Positions 33,766-41,730 of a stretch of 64,000 nucleotides of DNA are shown piece after piece. The translations under genes and the position numbers were made by a program. The notes beneath the pieces are model-generated. The model had not been told where the DNA came from. It saw nothing but the letters and a program-made list of their open reading frames with translations, and did no database searches. This DNA comes from an uncultured Paracoccaceae bacterium (GTDB lineage: Bacteria > Pseudomonadota > Alphaproteobacteria > Rhodobacterales > Rhodobacteraceae): contig CANLYJ010000001.1 in NCBI GenBank assembly GCA_947495295.1, positions 248,001-312,000 on the forward strand, given 5' to 3'. Every line of letters starts with the position of its first letter. Within the stretch, counting starts at the first letter, position 1.

Positions 33766-35200
33766 TATTCCTATCGTGCTGGCGCGCGAAGGGCATCACG
33801 GGCCGGTCATCCATGCCGCCAATCGCACAGCACGGGTCAATGGGATATTGCCGGGATCGCGTGTCGTGGATATGCGCGCAATCTGCCCTGAATTGCAGGT
33901 GGAATTTGCGGATGAGGCCGAGGATCGGGCCGCCCTTGACCGGCTGGTGCTCTGGGCGCGCCGCTGGTGCCCATGGACGGTGCGCGATGGCGATGGCGGG
34001 CTGATCCTCGACACGACCGGTTCCGATCATCTGTTGGGCGGTGAGGCCGCGATGCTGGTTGAGATGGAGACGCAACTTTCCTTGATGGGCCTGACGGCCC
34101 GCTTGGCTGTGGCCCCCACATGGGGGGCTGCCTGGGCCTTGGCGCGGTTTGGGCCGGTCAGGTCGATCTGCGGGGCCGAGGAGATCAATTTCAAGCTGGG
34201 CGCATTGCCCGTCACCGGGTTGCGGCTGGATGATACGACGGTTCTGCTGTTGCGCCGTCTGGGGCTGAAAACCATTGGTGCCGTGATGGATGTGCCGCGT
34301 CTGTCGCTGACCCGGCGATTTATAAAAGCAGGGCTTGCGGCCAATCCCCTGCTGCGGTTGGATCAGGCGCTGGGTAAACTGGCCGAACCCGTGGCCAGTA
34401 TGGATGCCAAACCCCGCTTTGCCGTGCAAAGCCGGTTGGCAGAGCCGATTTTCGATCCCACCCCATACCTGCCGGAGCTTTGTGAAAACCTGTGTGATAC
34501 GCTCAAACAGGCCGGGATGGGTTGCCGCCGCCTGCATCTGACAGTCTATCGCACCGATGGCGATGTCAGCCATGTGGATGTGGCCACATCCGCCACCACC
34601 CGCGATCCGACCCATCTGCACGGGCTGTTCCGGGACAAGGTCGAACGGATCAATCCCGGCTTTGGCTTTGATCTGATCACGCTGGAGGCGGGCAGCGTCG
34701 AAGCGATGCAGGAAAAGCAGAACCGACTGGATGGCGGATCAGATGATGACCTGCACCTGACCCGGTTGGTGGATCGGCTGAGTGCGAAATTCGGCCCCCG
34801 TGCGATCACCCGACCTGTTTTGCGCGAAAGCCATATCCCCGAACGGGCAGAAGGGCAGGTGGCTGCCCTTGCCAACATCGCTGATCTAGGGGCTGTCACG
34901 ACGCAGGACCGCCCCTTGCGCCTGTTTGATCACCCCGAAGAGGTCCGCGTGCTTTATGCTGTCCCCGAAGGGCCGCCTGCGCAGTTTGTCTGGCGTAGGC
35001 AGACCCACCGGGTGACCCGCTATGCCGGGCCGGAACGGATCGCGCCCGAATGGTGGAAGGACAGGCCGGGCACAAGGCTGCGCGATTATTTCAAGATCGA
35101 GGACCAATCGGGGCGGCGTATCTGGCTGTACCGCGAAGGGTTGCACGAGGATGGGCGCGGCGGTGATCCGCGTTGGTTTGTGCATGGGTGTTTCGCATGA
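33668..35200 (+). CDS. imuB: ImuB, catalytically inactive Y-family polymerase-like protein
   Basis: A 510-residue Y-family homologue. In active enzymes the first catalytic motif is DxD followed by aromatic residues; here the corresponding N-terminal strand reads VSISLSQFAIERW, with Ser10 and Ser12 at the acidic positions, so polymerase activity is not expected. Fingers/thumb-like parts include LGLKTIGAVMDVPRLSLTRRF, and the C-terminal region (about 350-510) is the extended ImuB tail with WRRQTHRVTRYAGPERI and GRRIWLYREG. ImuB is known to bind the beta clamp and bridge ImuA and DnaE2. ATG 33668 lies inside the imuA 3' end. A family C repeat separates it from dnaE2. Confidence 0.93.
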   Translation: MTGRRIVSISLSQFAIERWQRVMERQGGAPPDDIPIVLAREGHHGPVIHAANRTARVNGILPGSRVVDMRAICPELQVEFADEAEDRAALDRLVLWARRWCPWTVRDGDGGLILDTTGSDHLLGGEAAMLVEMETQLSLMGLTARLAVAPTWGAAWALARFGPVRSICGAEEINFKLGALPVTGLRLDDTTVLLLRRLGLKTIGAVMDVPRLSLTRRFIKAGLAANPLLRLDQALGKLAEPVASMDAKPRFAVQSRLAEPIFDPTPYLPELCENLCDTLKQAGMGCRRLHLTVYRTDGDVSHVDVATSATTRDPTHLHGLFRDKVERINPGFGFDLITLEAGSVEAMQEKQNRLDGGSDDDLHLTRLVDRLSAKFGPRAITRPVLRESHIPERAEGQVAALANIADLGAVTTQDRPLRLFDHPEEVRVLYAVPEGPPAQFVWRRQTHRVTRYAGPERIAPEWWKDRPGTRLRDYFKIEDQSGRRIWLYREGLHEDGRGGDPRWFVHGCFA

Positions 35201-35235
35201 TGATCTGGCGGCCGCGCGGATGGTGGGTTTGGGAT

Positions 35236-35266
35236 GCCTCCGGCGGGAGTATTTTTGGCAAAATGA
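35236..35266 (+). repeat. intergenic repeat, family C
   Basis: A 31-nt element starting GCCTCCGGCGGGAGTATTTT and ending GGCAAAATGA, identical at 29 of 31 positions to the one at 8433-8463. It lies in the 90-nt spacer between imuB and dnaE2, 24 nt before the dnaE2 start. Confidence 0.85.
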
Positions 35267-35290
35267 TAAAGCAGGTTCGAGGCTGGTCAG

Positions 35291-38200
35291 ATGCCTGAAA
35301 TGGACAATCAGCGCCCACGTCGTACCATCGAAGATGATGGTTTCAAATCAAACCCCAAGGCCGCTTATGTCGAACTTGGGCTTACCACCTGTTTTTCTTT
35401 CCTGCGGGGCGCGTCAGATGCGGTGGATCTTGCCACAACGGCCAACGCTTTGGGCTATGACAGATTGGGCTGTGCGGATCTCAACACCATGGCCGGAGTC
35501 GTGCGGTTACATGCCGAAGCGTTGAAAGCACGCATTACCCCGGTCATCGGTTGCCGGGTACAATTGGTGACGGGCGATGCATTCCTGGCCTATCCGCGCA
35601 ACCGGGCGGGTTATGGGCGGCTTTGTACCCTGTTGTCCAAGGGCAAGATGCAAGACACCAATGGCGATTGGCAGGCCAAGGGTGTCTGCGACATCACCCT
35701 TGATGATCTGGCCCGGCATAGTGCGGAGGTTCAGTTGATTGCCATGCCCGGTGCCGATCTTGACCATTTCAGTGCCGGTTTACGGCGGCTGAAACGGGCG
35801 CTGCCGACCCTGAAACACGTTGCAGCCAGCTATCTTTATTACGGTGATGACCGCGCGCGGATCAACCGGTTGGATCAGCTGGCCCGCGCCAATGGGATGT
35901 CGATTCTGGCAACCAATGACGTGCATTACCACGCGCCCGAACAGCGCCCCTTGCAGGATGTCATGACCTGCATCCTGCATAAGACGACTATTCAGAAGGC
36001 CGGGTTCCTGCTGCAGGCCAATGCCGAACGGCATCTGAAATCACCTGCGCAAATGATCCAGCTATTTGCGGAATGGCCGCATGCGATCCGGGCGACACGG
36101 CAGGTCGCGGATGCCTGCGATTTCGACCTGCGTGAACTGGCCTATGAGTACCCCAAGGAAACTGTGCCCGAAGGGCGCACACCACAGGAATATCTGGAGG
36201 AGCTGACCTGGAAAGGGGCGGCCTGGCGCTATCCGGCTGGTGTGCCGGATACGTTGAAAACAACCCTGCGCAAGGAATTGGCGTTGATCGGCAAGCTGGA
36301 GATCGCGCAATATTTCCTGACCATTCAAAGGGTCGTGAATTACGCACGCTATGAATGCGAGCCGCCCATCCTGTGTCAGGGCAGGGGGTCGGCGGCCAAT
36401 TCCGCTGTCTGCTATGTGCTGGGGGTCACCGCCGTGGACCCCGCCCAAAACGATCTTTTATTCGAACGGTTCATCAGCGAAGAACGTCGCGAACCCCCCG
36501 ATATCGACGTCGATTTTGAACATGAACGCCGCGAAGAGGTGATCCAGCATATCTACAAGGAATATGGGCGTGACCGGGCGGCTCTTTGCGCGACTGTGAT
36601 CCATTACCGCCCGCGCATGGCCGTGCGCGAGGTGGGCAAGGTCATGGGCCTTAGCGAAGATATCACCAGCGCGCTGGCCAAGACGATCTGGGGGTCATGG
36701 GGCCGCGAGGTCGGCGCGCGCGAGGCCGCAGAAGCCGGGATCGATCTGAATGATCCGTTGATGGCGCGCACGATCAAACTGGCTGATCAGATGATCGGCA
36801 TGCCGCGTCATCTGGGCCAGCATGTGGGCGGGTTTATCCTGACCGAGAAAAAACTGATCGAGATGGTGCCCGTCGGCAACGGGGCAATGCCCGACCGGAC
36901 ATTCATCGAATGGGACAAGGATGATATCGACGAATTGCGCATCCTCAAGGTGGATGTGCTGGCCTTGGGTATGCTGACCTGCATCCGCAAGGCATTCGAT
37001 TTGATCGACGCGCATTATGGGGAAAAACTGACCCTCGCCAGCATCGAAGAGGGTGATGAAGCCACCTATGACATGTTGTGCAAGGGCGACAGCCTTGGCG
37101 TGTTCCAGGTCGAAAGCCGGGCGCAGATGAACATGCTGCCCCGGCTGAAACCCCGCGAATTTTATGATCTGGTCATTCAGGTCGCCATCGTCCGCCCCGG
37201 CCCTATTCAGGGTGATATGGTGCATCCCTATCTGCGCCGGCGGGCAGGGAAAGAGCCTGAGGAATATCCAAGTCCTGCGCCCCCACATGACCCTGATGAG
37301 CTGCGCCACGTCCTGTCGCGCACAAAAGGTGTGCCGATTTTTCAGGAACAGGCCATGAAACTGGCCATGGTGGCCGCCGAATTCAGCCCTGATGAGGCGA
37401 ACCAGCTGCGCAAGGCCATGGCGACCTTCCGATCCAAAGGCACCATTGGTGAATTGGAGGACAAGATGGTCAGCCGGATGATCAGGCGTGGTTACGAACC
37501 TGAATTTGCCCATCGCTGCTTTAACCAGATCAAGGGTTTCGGCGATTATGGCTTTCCCGAAAGCCACGCCGCCAGCTTTGCGCATCTGGTCTATGTGTCC
37601 AGCTGGATCAAATGCCACTATCCGGATGTGTTCTGCGCGGCCTTGCTGAATGCGCAGCCCATGGGGTTTTATGCCCCGGCGCAGATCGTGCGGGATGCCC
37701 GTGAACATGAGGTAATCGTGCGGGCGCCGGATGTGAATTATTCCGATTGGGACAGCACGTTGGAACCGGTTAGCCCGGGTATCTTTGCGGTCCGTCTGGG
37801 CCTGCGCCAGATAGATGGGGTGCGAGAAGAGATGGCCGCGCGAATCATGACAGCCCGCAGCCAGCCTTTTGCAGATCTGGCGGATTTGAAAAAACGCGCC
37901 GGGCTGGATGCAGGCACAATGCGTAAACTGGCTGTGGCCGATGCGATGCGGTCGATGGCGCTGGACCGGCGGCAGGCGCTCTGGGATGCGCGGGCGTTGC
38001 GGGACGCGCCGGATTTGCCGCTTTTTGCGGAAAAGGATGAGGGCGAAGAGGCCCGCTTTGATCTGCCCCGGATGCCTGTTTGCGAACATGTGGTGGCCGA
38101 TTATCAGACGACACGGCTGTCGCTGAAGGCGCATCCGCTGTCATTCCTGCGCAAAAGCATGGTGAAACAAGGCTATGTCAGAACGGCCTCGCTGAGTGAT

Positions 38201-38593
38201 ATTGGTAACGGGCAGATGGTCAAATTGGCGGGGATCGTCCTGATCCGGCAGCGCCCCGGTAGCGCGAAGGGTGTGTGTTTCATCACGATCGAGGATGAAA
38301 CCGGGGTGGCCAATCTGGTGGTCTGGCCCAAGATGATGGAGGCGTTTCGCAAGGTGATTATGCGCGCCCGGATTATTGATGTGCGCGGTATGGTCCAGCG
38401 CAGCGATGATGTGATCCATGTCGTGGCGCATCACCTTGTGGATCGCAGTGATGCGCTGGAACGGCTGTCAAATGACAGGATGGAGGTACCGCTGGCCCAT
38501 GCCGATGAAGTCCGCAAGACCATCCCCCACGATCCGCGTGGCAGTCATCCGCGCGATATGCGGGTCATCCCCAAGTCGCGGGATTTTCATTGA
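35291..38593 (+). CDS. dnaE2: error-prone DNA polymerase DnaE2
   Basis: A 1100-residue C-family polymerase, the catalytic part of the ImuA-ImuB-DnaE2 translesion machine. It has an N-terminal PHP domain (from about 25, with FSFLRGASDAVDLATTA, typical of DnaE2 rather than DnaE1), catalytic aspartates in PDIDVDFEHERREEV (about 403-417) and LKVDVLALGML (about 553), the QGRGSAANS segment, helix-hairpin-helix region, and a C-terminal OB fold (GQMVKLAGIVLIRQRPGSAKG) with GDVIH-type end. It is shorter than replicative DnaE1 (about 1160), as usual for DnaE2. It should be co-induced with imuAB by DNA damage. Confidence 0.97.
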   Translation: MPEMDNQRPRRTIEDDGFKSNPKAAYVELGLTTCFSFLRGASDAVDLATTANALGYDRLGCADLNTMAGVVRLHAEALKARITPVIGCRVQLVTGDAFLAYPRNRAGYGRLCTLLSKGKMQDTNGDWQAKGVCDITLDDLARHSAEVQLIAMPGADLDHFSAGLRRLKRALPTLKHVAASYLYYGDDRARINRLDQLARANGMSILATNDVHYHAPEQRPLQDVMTCILHKTTIQKAGFLLQANAERHLKSPAQMIQLFAEWPHAIRATRQVADACDFDLRELAYEYPKETVPEGRTPQEYLEELTWKGAAWRYPAGVPDTLKTTLRKELALIGKLEIAQYFLTIQRVVNYARYECEPPILCQGRGSAANSAVCYVLGVTAVDPAQNDLLFERFISEERREPPDIDVDFEHERREEVIQHIYKEYGRDRAALCATVIHYRPRMAVREVGKVMGLSEDITSALAKTIWGSWGREVGAREAAEAGIDLNDPLMARTIKLADQMIGMPRHLGQHVGGFILTEKKLIEMVPVGNGAMPDRTFIEWDKDDIDELRILKVDVLALGMLTCIRKAFDLIDAHYGEKLTLASIEEGDEATYDMLCKGDSLGVFQVESRAQMNMLPRLKPREFYDLVIQVAIVRPGPIQGDMVHPYLRRRAGKEPEEYPSPAPPHDPDELRHVLSRTKGVPIFQEQAMKLAMVAAEFSPDEANQLRKAMATFRSKGTIGELEDKMVSRMIRRGYEPEFAHRCFNQIKGFGDYGFPESHAASFAHLVYVSSWIKCHYPDVFCAALLNAQPMGFYAPAQIVRDAREHEVIVRAPDVNYSDWDSTLEPVSPGIFAVRLGLRQIDGVREEMAARIMTARSQPFADLADLKKRAGLDAGTMRKLAVADAMRSMALDRRQALWDARALRDAPDLPLFAEKDEGEEARFDLPRMPVCEHVVADYQTTRLSLKAHPLSFLRKSMVKQGYVRTASLSDIGNGQMVKLAGIVLIRQRPGSAKGVCFITIEDETGVANLVVWPKMMEAFRKVIMRARIIDVRGMVQRSDDVIHVVAHHLVDRSDALERLSNDRMEVPLAHADEVRKTIPHDPRGSHPRDMRVIPKSRDFH

Positions 38594-38618
38594 GGCAATA
38601 CGTTGCATCTTGCACCCA

Positions 38619-38643
38619 AAAAATCTGCGTTACGCAGATTTTT
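38619..38643. terminator. bidirectional intrinsic terminator (dnaE2 / mnhG)
   Basis: AAAAATCTGCG (38619-38629) pairs perfectly with CGCAGATTTTT (38633-38643) around TTA. It lies between the convergent dnaE2 and mnhG genes. Confidence 0.88.
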
Positions 38644-38665
38644 CCTGCCGTAGTGAAAAAGTGGT

Positions 38666-39055
38666 CTAATGCGCTTTCTCTTCAAAGATAACCCGGTCAG
38701 CCTCGGGCACATCCAGGGTCGACCAAGTATCATCACGCGGCGGCGTAGGCGGTTCGGGGCAGGATTGTTTGTGAATATTCACCTTGGCAATGAAATTGGC
38801 CGAGATCGGGGCCGTCACAAACAAAAACGCCATGATCAACAACTCATGGTAGGAATGTTCCCCAATCGCAAGCGAATGAAACACCGACGCAAGCAGTAGC
38901 GAGCCGACCCCCACGGTGCCCACCTTGGTCGGGGCGTGCAGCCGGGTCATGCTGTCGTCGAACTTCAAAAGGCCAATCGCGCCCACAAGCGTAAAGACAG
39001 CGCCAATCAGCAAGGCTATCGCGGTGGCAAATGTGGCGAGTAATGTAACGCTCAT
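38666..39055 (-). CDS. mnhG: Na+/H+ antiporter subunit G
   Basis: A 129-residue membrane protein with three helices (LLATFATAIALLIGAVFTLVGAIGLL; SLLLASVFHSLAIG; LLIMAFLFVTAPISANFIA). The LLKFDDSMTRLHAPTKVGTVG stretch between helices 1 and 2 is the MnhG/MrpG signature. It is the last gene of the operon, with a four-base overlap with mnhF. The family is part of the multi-subunit Mrp-type cation/proton antiporter. The C-terminal acidic tail is cytoplasmic by expectation. Confidence 0.93.
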   Translation of the reverse strand: MSVTLLATFATAIALLIGAVFTLVGAIGLLKFDDSMTRLHAPTKVGTVGVGSLLLASVFHSLAIGEHSYHELLIMAFLFVTAPISANFIAKVNIHKQSCPEPPTPPRDDTWSTLDVPEADRVIFEEKAH

Positions 39056-39339
39056 TCGATGATATCCCCCCGCAGCACAAACCGGGCATAGGCCACGGTT
39101 GAGACAAACCCAAGCATCGCGATGATTAACGAAACCTCGAAATAAATCTGCGCGCCTTGTGCGATGCCCATCAGGACGATCAGACCGATGGCATTGATCA
39201 CCATGGTATCCAGCGCCAAGATACGGTCGCCGGTACTTGGCCCGATGACCAGCCGGACCATCGCCATCACCTGCGCAAGGATCACGACGCCAAAGGCGAT
39301 GATCAAGGCCACATTCATCAGGTTCTCTGCAAAGCTCAT
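39052..39339 (-). CDS. mnhF: Na+/H+ antiporter subunit F
   Basis: A 95-residue protein with three membrane helices. The motif RLVIGPSTGDRILALDTM after the first helix is diagnostic for MnhF/MrpF. Overlaps with mnhE upstream and mnhG downstream are four bases each, so translation is coupled along the operon. Confidence 0.94.
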   Translation of the reverse strand: MSFAENLMNVALIIAFGVVILAQVMAMVRLVIGPSTGDRILALDTMVINAIGLIVLMGIAQGAQIYFEVSLIIAMLGFVSTVAYARFVLRGDIIE

Positions 39340-39836
39340 GCGAAAATCTCCTTCAGGCGGCGTTCGTACCGGTGCTTGATCTCATCGCGCACCGCATCCG
39401 GGTCATCGGTATCCAGCGCATGGACCAAGAGGCTGTGCCCTTCATCTGACAGATCGGCAGAGACGGTGCCGGGGGTCAGTGTGATTGTGCCCGCAAGGAT
39501 CGTAATCGCTTCGGGCTGGCGCAGATCAAGCGGGACAATCACCCAGGCCGGGCGCAGTTTTGAATTGGGCCGGGTCAGCACGATCCAGGCAACCTGCACA
39601 TTGGCGACCATGATGTCCCACATCACGATCAGGCTATAGGTGAACATCTTGCCCAGTTTGAAGGATTTGGGCGTATCGGGCCACCAGATCGATGTGCTCC
39701 ACGGAATGATGATCCCCAGGATAAGCCCAAAAACCACCATCCCGGCAGAGATGCCATTTTGCAGCAGGGTCCAAACAATCGTCAGGATCAACGTCAGAAA
39801 CGGATGTGGCATAATCCAGCGCAGTGCAGCTGTCAT
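39336..39836 (-). CDS. mnhE: Na+/H+ antiporter subunit E
   Basis: A 166-residue protein with two or three N-terminal membrane helices (PFLTLILTIVWTLLQNGISAGMVVFGLILGIIIPW) and a cytoplasmic C-terminal domain with NSKLRPAWVIVPLDLRQPEAITILAGTITLTPGTVSADLSDE, the conserved MnhE/MrpE core. I start at ATG 39836, one base after the mnhD stop; a longer in-frame extension to 39962 runs into mnhD in another frame and lacks similarity. Confidence 0.93.
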   Translation of the reverse strand: MTAALRWIMPHPFLTLILTIVWTLLQNGISAGMVVFGLILGIIIPWSTSIWWPDTPKSFKLGKMFTYSLIVMWDIMVANVQVAWIVLTRPNSKLRPAWVIVPLDLRQPEAITILAGTITLTPGTVSADLSDEGHSLLVHALDTDDPDAVRDEIKHRYERRLKEIFA

Positions 39837-39837
39837 A

Positions 39838-41382
39838 TCAATGGTCCTCCGTCGTTGGTTTGCTGAGCTTGCCGGGCGTGTCCAGCACGGTGGATATATA
39901 ATCATCCGGCGCAAATAGCTGCTCTGCCATTGTGGTGGTATAGCGATGCACTTGCCCGGCAAAGACCGTCAGCAGGATCAGCATAGCAACCAACCCGCCT
40001 ACGGCTGCATATGACAATGCGGATGGGGCCGGGTGAGGTTCAGCCTCCGGGTCGGGCTCCACGCTTTGCGCTTTCCAGAACACGGTGCTGCCTGCGCGGG
40101 CGAACCCGACAACACTGACCAGGCTGGCCGACAGAATAATCGCCCAGGTCCAGATCGCCAGCGGCGTGGTAAAGGCGGCATCAAGGATCAGCAGTTTGCC
40201 CACGAAGCCAGACAAAGGCGGCAGGCCGGTCATCGCGATGGCCGCCACAAAGAACAGACCTGCGGTCAGCGCGGCCCCGGCCACGGGCGGGGTTGTTGTC
40301 AGTTCCAGATGCCCCCGGCTGGCGCGCACCAGATCGGTGATCAGGAACAGTGCGGCAGCGGCCAATGTGGAATGCAGGATGTAATACAGCGCGGCCGCGA
40401 TCCCCAATTGCGAAAACAGTGCAATCGCCACCATCACCATGCCCATGGATCCAATGACGGCAAAGGCGACCAGCCTGTCCAGCTTCTTGGCTGCCAGCAC
40501 ACCGACCATCCCGATAGCGAGCGAGATGAGGGCCGCAGGCAACAGCCAAAGCCCATGCAAGCCTTCGGTCACCGCCAGATCAGGCGGGAAGACCAGCGTA
40601 TAGACCCGGATGATCGCATAGGCGCCCACCTTGGTCATGATCGCAAACAAGGCGGCGACCGGGGCGGGGGCCTCTGCATAGCTGGAGGGTAGCCAGAAAT
40701 GCAGCGGCACAACTGCCGCTTTGATGGCGAAGACCAGGATCAGCAGGACCGATGCGATACGAATGCCCACGGTCGCATCAGCATCAATCAGGGTGACCCG
40801 CTGCGCCAGATCGGCCATGTTCAGCGTACCCGTCTCTGCATAAATGGCCCCAAGGGCGAATAGAAACAGGGTCGATCCCAGCAGGTTGAACAACACATAT
40901 TGGACACCCGCCCGCAGGCGCGCATTGCCACCCGCATGGATCATCAGCCCGTAGGATGCGATCAGCAGCACCTCAAAGAACACGAACAGGTTGAATAGGT
41001 CACCGGTCAGGAAGGCACCCATAATCCCCATCAGCTGAAACTGATACAGCGCATGGAAATGGCGCCCCCGTTCATCCCAGCCCGACCCGATGGCATAAAG
41101 CAGCACAAACAGCGACAGAACTGCCGTCAGCAGCACCATCATCGTCGATAACCGGTCAGCGACCACCACGATCCCAAACGGGGCGGCCCAGTCACCCAAT
41201 TGATAAAGCGTGACAGTCCCGTCAGAGGCCTGCGATGCCAGCCCGGCAGTAATCGCAATCAAGGCGATGACGCCTGTGACCGACAGCACCCGCTGAATGC
41301 CAACATGATAGCGCGCGGCCAGCACGATAAACGGGGCGAGTATCGCCGGCAGGACAACAGGCAGGATAACCCAATGGCTCAT
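39838..41382 (-). CDS. mnhD: Na+/H+ antiporter subunit D
   Basis: A 514-residue polytopic protein of the NuoN/MrpD (proton_antipo_M) family with about 14 helices. Features seen are the conserved Glu in FNLFVFFEVLLIASYGLM, a Lys in the KAAVVPLHFWLPSSYAEAPAPVAALFA segment and KLDRLVAFAVIGSMGMV, all placed as in complex I antiporter-like subunits. It is one of the two subunits thought to contain the proton path. The start overlaps mnhC by four bases. Confidence 0.95.
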   Translation of the reverse strand: MSHWVILPVVLPAILAPFIVLAARYHVGIQRVLSVTGVIALIAITAGLASQASDGTVTLYQLGDWAAPFGIVVVADRLSTMMVLLTAVLSLFVLLYAIGSGWDERGRHFHALYQFQLMGIMGAFLTGDLFNLFVFFEVLLIASYGLMIHAGGNARLRAGVQYVLFNLLGSTLFLFALGAIYAETGTLNMADLAQRVTLIDADATVGIRIASVLLILVFAIKAAVVPLHFWLPSSYAEAPAPVAALFAIMTKVGAYAIIRVYTLVFPPDLAVTEGLHGLWLLPAALISLAIGMVGVLAAKKLDRLVAFAVIGSMGMVMVAIALFSQLGIAAALYYILHSTLAAAALFLITDLVRASRGHLELTTTPPVAGAALTAGLFFVAAIAMTGLPPLSGFVGKLLILDAAFTTPLAIWTWAIILSASLVSVVGFARAGSTVFWKAQSVEPDPEAEPHPAPSALSYAAVGGLVAMLILLTVFAGQVHRYTTTMAEQLFAPDDYISTVLDTPGKLSKPTTEDH

Positions 41383-41729
41383 ATCAGGTCCTCCGGTTCT
41401 TCGGTCTCGATCTTGGGGTCATTCACATTGTCGTCGTTCGACCCCAGATAGGACCCAAGCGCGATCATCACCACCACGGCTGTCATACCAAAGGAAATTA
41501 CGATGGCCGTCAGGACCAGCGCTTGCGGCAAAGGGTCGGTATAATTGGTGGCATCAGACAGGATCGGTGGCGCGCCGACCTTCAAACGGCCTGATGAAAA
41601 CAGGAACACGTTCACCGCATAGGTCAGCAGTGAAACGCCGAGGATCACCGGAAATGTCCGCAAGCGCAGGACAAGATACAGCCCCGCTGCAGTCAGAATG
41701 CCAATGGCAGAGGCGACAAGTAATTCCAT
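41379..41729 (-). CDS. mnhC: Na+/H+ antiporter subunit C
   Basis: A 116-residue homologue of NuoK with three helices (ELLVASAIGILTAAGLYLVL; VILGVSLLTYAVNVFLFSSG; LVLTAIVISFGMTAVVVMIAL). DPLPQALVLTAIVI is the MnhC/NuoK signature. ATG 41729 (MELLVAS) is placed one base after the mnhAB stop; an in-frame start at 41738 would overlap that gene by eight bases and is less likely. Confidence 0.94.
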   Translation of the reverse strand: MELLVASAIGILTAAGLYLVLRLRTFPVILGVSLLTYAVNVFLFSSGRLKVGAPPILSDATNYTDPLPQALVLTAIVISFGMTAVVVMIALGSYLGSNDDNVNDPKIETEEPEDLI

Positions 41730-41730
41730 G

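Noticed and set aside
36695-38134. 479-codon open frame on the minus strand
   Set aside because: It lies entirely opposite dnaE2, has no ribosome site, and its translation is a His/Gln/Pro-rich string typical of the complement of a GC-rich gene.
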